From: an uncultured bacterium
Lineage (GTDB): Bacteria > Cloacimonadota > Cloacimonadia > Cloacimonadales > Cloacimonadaceae
Direction: 5' to 3'
DNA length: 47,182 bases
Assembly (NCBI GenBank): GCA_937960795.1
Contig: CALGPA010000099.1
Location: forward strand, 1-47,182
A model generated the notes under the pieces. The model did no database searches and was not told where the DNA came from. It saw only the letters and a program-made list of their open reading frames with translations. Positions 43,668 through 47,182 of this stretch are shown piece after piece; the first letter of the stretch is position 1, and every line of letters starts with the position of its first letter. The position numbers and the translations under genes are program-made.

Positions 43668-45173
43668 TTAGATATCCTCCACCCTGATCTTGGCATGCAG
43701 CATACTCTTCAGCCCGATAAAGTCATCAGGACCGGCATAGATCTCCACTTCTCCATCAGATGGCTCCAATACAAAAGACCACTTGAGATAGACCCGCGGC
43801 AGCGTGAAGAGATTCAACTCAGTTTTGGAAAGTTCCAAAGACACGGGCTCCTGCCAATCCGAGCTTGTCTGCGAGCTGTGCAGGGTGAGCGATTTCACAA
43901 AGCTAAAGCTCTGAGGATCATCCACATCGATATCACTACTAGTGCCAAAATAGGCATATGCCGTGCCGCCGAGCGGAATCATGTTTTGCGCTTGCATTAT
44001 CAACCCTGCGCCCATGAGGTTCTTATCGATCAGGTCCCGGTTGTCCTCGTCCACCTCGATTTCTGTGGCATCTTGGATGGTGATCGGATATTCAAATACT
44101 GTCAATCTAAAGGGAACTCGCACAGTGTAATCGGCTCTGATTGTATCTTCTTTTCGCATCATGCCGGAGCCGGATTGGCTGTCGATGATAAATCTCGCGT
44201 CGATGATCTCGATGGTTTCCGGCATCATCTGCATGAGAATCTGCAGACCATCATGGATGAGGAGATTGCTGTATCCGGGTTCATCAGCTGAGCCTGCTTC
44301 TATGCGGAAATGCTCACCATCATCATCCAAAATAGGTACCATCCGAGTAAGATCTCCGCGGATTCCTCTCATGAAGCCGATGAACTCGCATTCAAAGCCA
44401 AGCTCATTTACGATCTCGATCTCCAAAAAGGCTTCACTGACCTGCACAGCTTCGTCAATACCATGCGGATACTCGATCTCGATGGAGGCTACAGATTCCC
44501 CCGCGAGGATCTCATAGTTCTCAAAATCTCCTTGGAAGACACTAAAGCTGACTGGCTCCAGCATCACCAAGCTCATCTCGGCAATCGGCGTGAAGTCTGG
44601 ATGCGAAGAGGTGGCGGTCACCTCAAGAGTGAGCTCACTCAGATCTTGAGCAGATTCCAAAGCGCCAAAATAGTATCCGGCAAGATCGATGTGAATCCAC
44701 TCTTCTGAGCCGGCATATTCGATCACGAGAGCTTCGCCACTTGGCTGATGAATCTCCAAGATGCTTAGGCTCAAGATCTCAGTCGCCGGATCCACACCCG
44801 CAAAGCGCGCGCTGATGCTGCCGCTTTCGACCAAGCCATAGCGTAGATGGAGCCCCTGCTCATCCGCCATAAAGGGTGAAGTCTGGCTAAACTCTATCCC
44901 TGATAAGACTGGGGCATCAAAGAGCTCCAGATTGGGATAGATATTGATCTCTCCCACTTCCGGAGTATCCAGCTCACCTTCGGTCAGCATGTACATCAGA
45001 TCATTCTCATCCACGATGAGGTTTACGCTGTCTGCCAGATCTGAAACATAGTATCGCTCGTTGATCAGCGGAATATTCAGATCCAGATCCCAGACAGGGA
45101 GGGCAGGCTCTTTGATCTCGCAGGCAGAGAGCAAGATCAGGGCAAGCATCAAAAACAATATGATACGTTTCAT
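43668..45173 (-). CDS. Large lipoprotein of unknown family
   Basis: The ATG at 45173 lies 7 bases after AGGA; a GTG at 45179 is less likely. Lipobox LSAC with Cys at residue 18. The ~500-residue mature protein is acidic and beta-rich with no catalytic motif that I recognise (PVWDLDLNIPLINERYYVSD near the start; VYLKWSFVLEPSDGEVEIYA near the end). Its DLDLNIPL opening is a recurring feature of surface lipoproteins in this type of genome, to my recollection. It is co-transcribed with the barrel protein. Confidence 0.7.
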   Translation of the reverse strand: MKRIILFLMLALILLSACEIKEPALPVWDLDLNIPLINERYYVSDLADSVNLIVDENDLMYMLTEGELDTPEVGEINIYPNLELFDAPVLSGIEFSQTSPFMADEQGLHLRYGLVESGSISARFAGVDPATEILSLSILEIHQPSGEALVIEYAGSEEWIHIDLAGYYFGALESAQDLSELTLEVTATSSHPDFTPIAEMSLVMLEPVSFSVFQGDFENYEILAGESVASIEIEYPHGIDEAVQVSEAFLEIEIVNELGFECEFIGFMRGIRGDLTRMVPILDDDGEHFRIEAGSADEPGYSNLLIHDGLQILMQMMPETIEIIDARFIIDSQSGSGMMRKEDTIRADYTVRVPFRLTVFEYPITIQDATEIEVDEDNRDLIDKNLMGAGLIMQAQNMIPLGGTAYAYFGTSSDIDVDDPQSFSFVKSLTLHSSQTSSDWQEPVSLELSKTELNLFTLPRVYLKWSFVLEPSDGEVEIYAGPDDFIGLKSMLHAKIRVEDI

Positions 45174-45182
45174 ATTCACGTC

Positions 45183-46127
45183 CTATGTTTTCCTTGAAGT
45201 TTGGCTTCCCTGAGCCGCAAGCATGGTATCCGGGGCAGTCAGATAGCGGCAGCCGTGAGCTCTGAGAAGCTGAATATCTTTGGCGTTTAGACCTGCCAAA
45301 AGATCGGGTTCATTCTTTAGTTTGCGGATCAATATCTCTTGCTTCACCTTCTCGCCAAAGGCGGGATGAAAGGCCCCGGCGACGACCTCTTTGGGATCAA
45401 GATTGGAAGGCAAGCCATATTTGATGATGCGAGTATTTAGCGGATGGCAAAGCTCGGCATAGTCGGCACAGATGCGCACCGCCTCCGGGATCGACAGAGG
45501 ACGATATTCCCCCCTGTGATAGATCTCTTCCAAAGGAGTACCCTTGATCACTACCAGAGGATAGAGCCTCAAGAGATCTGGCTTCATCTCGCGTATGATC
45601 GCCATGTTTTGGGCAAGTGTCACCTCATCCGCGCCGGGCAATCCGGGAATGAGCTGCACTCCCAAGACAAAGCCGTGGGCTCGGATCTTTCTGCAGGCAC
45701 TTAAGGCATCTTCGCCGCTATAGTTGCGCCCGCTTTTTCTTAGGGGACGATCACAAAAGTCCTGTATCCCCAGCTCGATAGTTCGGACCCGATAGCGATC
45801 AAGCAGATCAAGGCTGGCATCCTCCAGATAGGCAGGATGCGTGGAGATGCGGATATCCGTGCAGTCGTCCAGGATCTTATAGACGCTCCTCAGAAGCTCT
45901 TCCTGGCGCTCCAAGGCCATGGCGGTGAAGCTCCCGCCATAGAAGGCGACCTCTTTGCGTTTGCCAAAATTGCGCCGGATAAAAGCCTGCAGAGCAGGAA
46001 GCTCCCTCTCCTCTTCAAAGCCCTCGGCTCCACAGATCCTGCGCTGATCACAATACACACAGCCTCCGGGACACGCCTCATGCGGAATGAAGAGCGGGTA
46101 GATCAGGCTTTTATCCGGCTTTTTCAT
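45183..46127 (-). CDS. Elp3-like radical SAM protein without acetyltransferase domain
   Basis: The [4Fe-4S]/SAM motif is CPGGCVYC (C-x3-C-x2-C, preceded by IPHEA), with GGSFTAM, RISTHPAYL, ELGIQDFCD and GVQLIPGLPGADEVTL following in the Elp3 order. The C-terminal ~60 residues (LNAKDIQLLRAHGCRYLTAP) are short and no GNAT domain is present, so it is one of the small Elp3/YhcC-type proteins whose substrate is unknown. It starts 3 bases after the hydrogenase stop. Confidence 0.85.
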   Translation of the reverse strand: MKKPDKSLIYPLFIPHEACPGGCVYCDQRRICGAEGFEEERELPALQAFIRRNFGKRKEVAFYGGSFTAMALERQEELLRSVYKILDDCTDIRISTHPAYLEDASLDLLDRYRVRTIELGIQDFCDRPLRKSGRNYSGEDALSACRKIRAHGFVLGVQLIPGLPGADEVTLAQNMAIIREMKPDLLRLYPLVVIKGTPLEEIYHRGEYRPLSIPEAVRICADYAELCHPLNTRIIKYGLPSNLDPKEVVAGAFHPAFGEKVKQEILIRKLKNEPDLLAGLNAKDIQLLRAHGCRYLTAPDTMLAAQGSQTSRKT

Positions 46128-46130
46128 AGT

Positions 46131-47182
46131 TTAGTCGGGGTGAACTATCTTCATCGGGCGGGCGATGTAGCTGGTGTGCAAGAGCTTCTTCGCCTTGTCG
46201 CTATTGGGTTTTCCAAGATATTCTTTATATAGGTTTTGGATGGATTGGTTGTTGTGAGATTCGCGTCTTATGGCGTTCTCATCTTCTTTGTAGAGCCCCT
46301 TAGCTCGTGCCATGCGGATCTTGTTTGTGCTGCGATAAGGCTGTCCGCCTCCGCCCACACAGCCGCCATTGCACGCCATAACTTCCACAAAGTGGTATGG
46401 AGGCTCTTTGCCCTTTTCTTTGGCTACTCGAATCTCTTCCATGAGCTTGTTTACATTGCCCAAGCCGGAAGCGACTCCGATGCGCACTTCCTTGCCGAGC
46501 ACTTCGATCTTGCCTTTTTTGATGCCTTTTCCGCCGCGCACAAAGCCGATCTTGGGATCCGGCAATTCCTCGCCCGTGGCAAAGAAGTAGGCAGTTCTCA
46601 GCGCTGCTTCCATCACGCCGCCGGTGGCGCCAAAGATGGTGCCCGCTCCGGTGTATTCACCCAAGGGGTTGTCAGCTTCGCTGTCTTCCAGCTTTGCCAG
46701 ATCAATCCCGCGGGTCTTGAGCATGCGCGCCAGCTCACGAGTGGTGATGGTGAGATCCACGTCCTTGTGCCCGGAGGCATACATGTCTTCCATGCGCTCG
46801 ATCTCATATTTCTTGGCAGTGCATGGCATCACGGAAACCAGGAAGATCTTGTCCGGATCCAGCTTCATCTTCTCTGCCCAATAGGTCTTGACCATTGTGC
46901 CGACCATTTGATGGGGGCTCTTGGATGAGGAGAAATGAGGGATCAGATCACTGTGGAACTTCTCCAGATAATCCACCCAAGAAGGGCAGCAGGTCGTGAT
47001 CAGAGGAAACTCTTCGGGATGCTCAGTAAAGAGATGGACAAACTCGCTGGCTTCTTCCATGATCGTCAGATCAGCGCCGAAGTTTGTGTCAAAGACATAC
47101 TTAAATCCGATCTCACGGAGGGCAGTGTACATCTTGCCTTTGACGTTTGTGCCGGGTTTGAGCCCAAATTCTTCACCCAGAG
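46131..47182 (-). CDS. hydA: [FeFe] hydrogenase catalytic subunit, H-cluster domain (partial at right edge)
   Basis: The frame is open to the window end, so the true start lies beyond 47182; about 349 codons are visible. The three H-cluster motifs are intact: TCCPSW, MPCTAKKYE and EVMACNGGCVGGGGQP. The C-terminal small-subunit-like region is fused (NKIRMARAKGLYKEDENAIR; SIQNLYKEYLGKP). The enzyme reduces protons with ferredoxin and/or NADH electrons. It heads a minus-strand run of envelope genes. No NuoE/NuoF partners are in view on this side; any would be upstream of the window edge. Confidence 0.95.
   Translation of the reverse strand, partial: LGEEFGLKPGTNVKGKMYTALREIGFKYVFDTNFGADLTIMEEASEFVHLFTEHPEEFPLITTCCPSWVDYLEKFHSDLIPHFSSSKSPHQMVGTMVKTYWAEKMKLDPDKIFLVSVMPCTAKKYEIERMEDMYASGHKDVDLTITTRELARMLKTRGIDLAKLEDSEADNPLGEYTGAGTIFGATGGVMEAALRTAYFFATGEELPDPKIGFVRGGKGIKKGKIEVLGKEVRIGVASGLGNVNKLMEEIRVAKEKGKEPPYHFVEVMACNGGCVGGGGQPYRSTNKIRMARAKGLYKEDENAIRRESHNNQSIQNLYKEYLGKPNSDKAKKLLHTSYIARPMKIVHPD

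Noticed and set aside
1..47182. tRNA, rRNA or CRISPR loci
   Set aside because: I saw no tRNA T-arm/acceptor pairs, rRNA segments or regularly spaced repeats; the three repeat copies are far apart and not array-like.

Overview
The window looks like a chromosomal segment of an anaerobic, amino-acid-fermenting, double-membraned bacterium. My best guess is Candidatus Cloacimonadota or a close relative. This is inferred from the gene mix: B12-dependent lysine 5,6-aminomutase with two phosphotransbutyrylases, an electron-bifurcating flavoprotein complex, an [FeFe] hydrogenase, small secreted proteins with FlgD-Ig/type IX-like C-terminal domains, many lipoproteins, and an Mla/MCE locus. No rRNA, tRNA, CRISPR, prophage or insertion sequence was seen.

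Layout. 1-364 is the end of an ABC permease. 597-1322 is a LexA-like (XRE + S24) repressor with a palindromic operator candidate upstream. 1520-7102 is a tightly coupled run kamD-kamE-rseP-tgt followed by a secreted protein. 7493-8443 (minus) is an SPFH/band-7 protein. 8668-16593 (plus) holds a small sorted secreted protein, an LpoB-like/COG3014-like lipoprotein pair, two ptb paralogues, rpiB, glyA and rmuC. 16873-17607 (minus) is an AlkD-like repair protein. 17840-23366 is a three-gene bifurcating flavoprotein operon: NuoE-like, NuoF-like, and a 1093-residue GltD/NuoG fusion. 23503-26761 carries a subtilase, a ROK kinase and a stand-alone FlgD-Ig protein. 26781-30194 is an MCE transporter locus whose ATPase has lost its catalytic motifs. 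30191-35026 has fabI, a degenerate amidohydrolase and tldE/tldD. 35016-37521 (minus) is a sensor kinase and a DUF3795-like protein. 37788-39458 is fhs. 39625-47182 (minus) runs from a partial [FeFe] hydrogenase through a radical SAM protein to four envelope genes.

How they fit. KamDE with Ptb suggests lysine (or beta-lysine) fermentation through butyryl-CoA to butyryl-phosphate. The bifurcating complex and hydrogenase would balance NADH, NADPH and ferredoxin and release H2. GlyA and Fhs handle one-carbon units. RseP, LpoB, MCE, FabI and the lipoprotein/beta-barrel operon serve the envelope.

Most notable non-coding signal: a roughly 100-165 bp repeat with a conserved arm and a palindromic core occurs three times. 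It sits in every convergent gene junction of the window that has an intergenic gap, and the hairpin is kept in the divergent third copy. Other leads are the dead-looking MCE ATPase, the GltD/NuoG fusion without an H-cluster, the metal-ligand-poor dihydroorotase-like protein, and a palindrome spanning the sensor kinase promoter.
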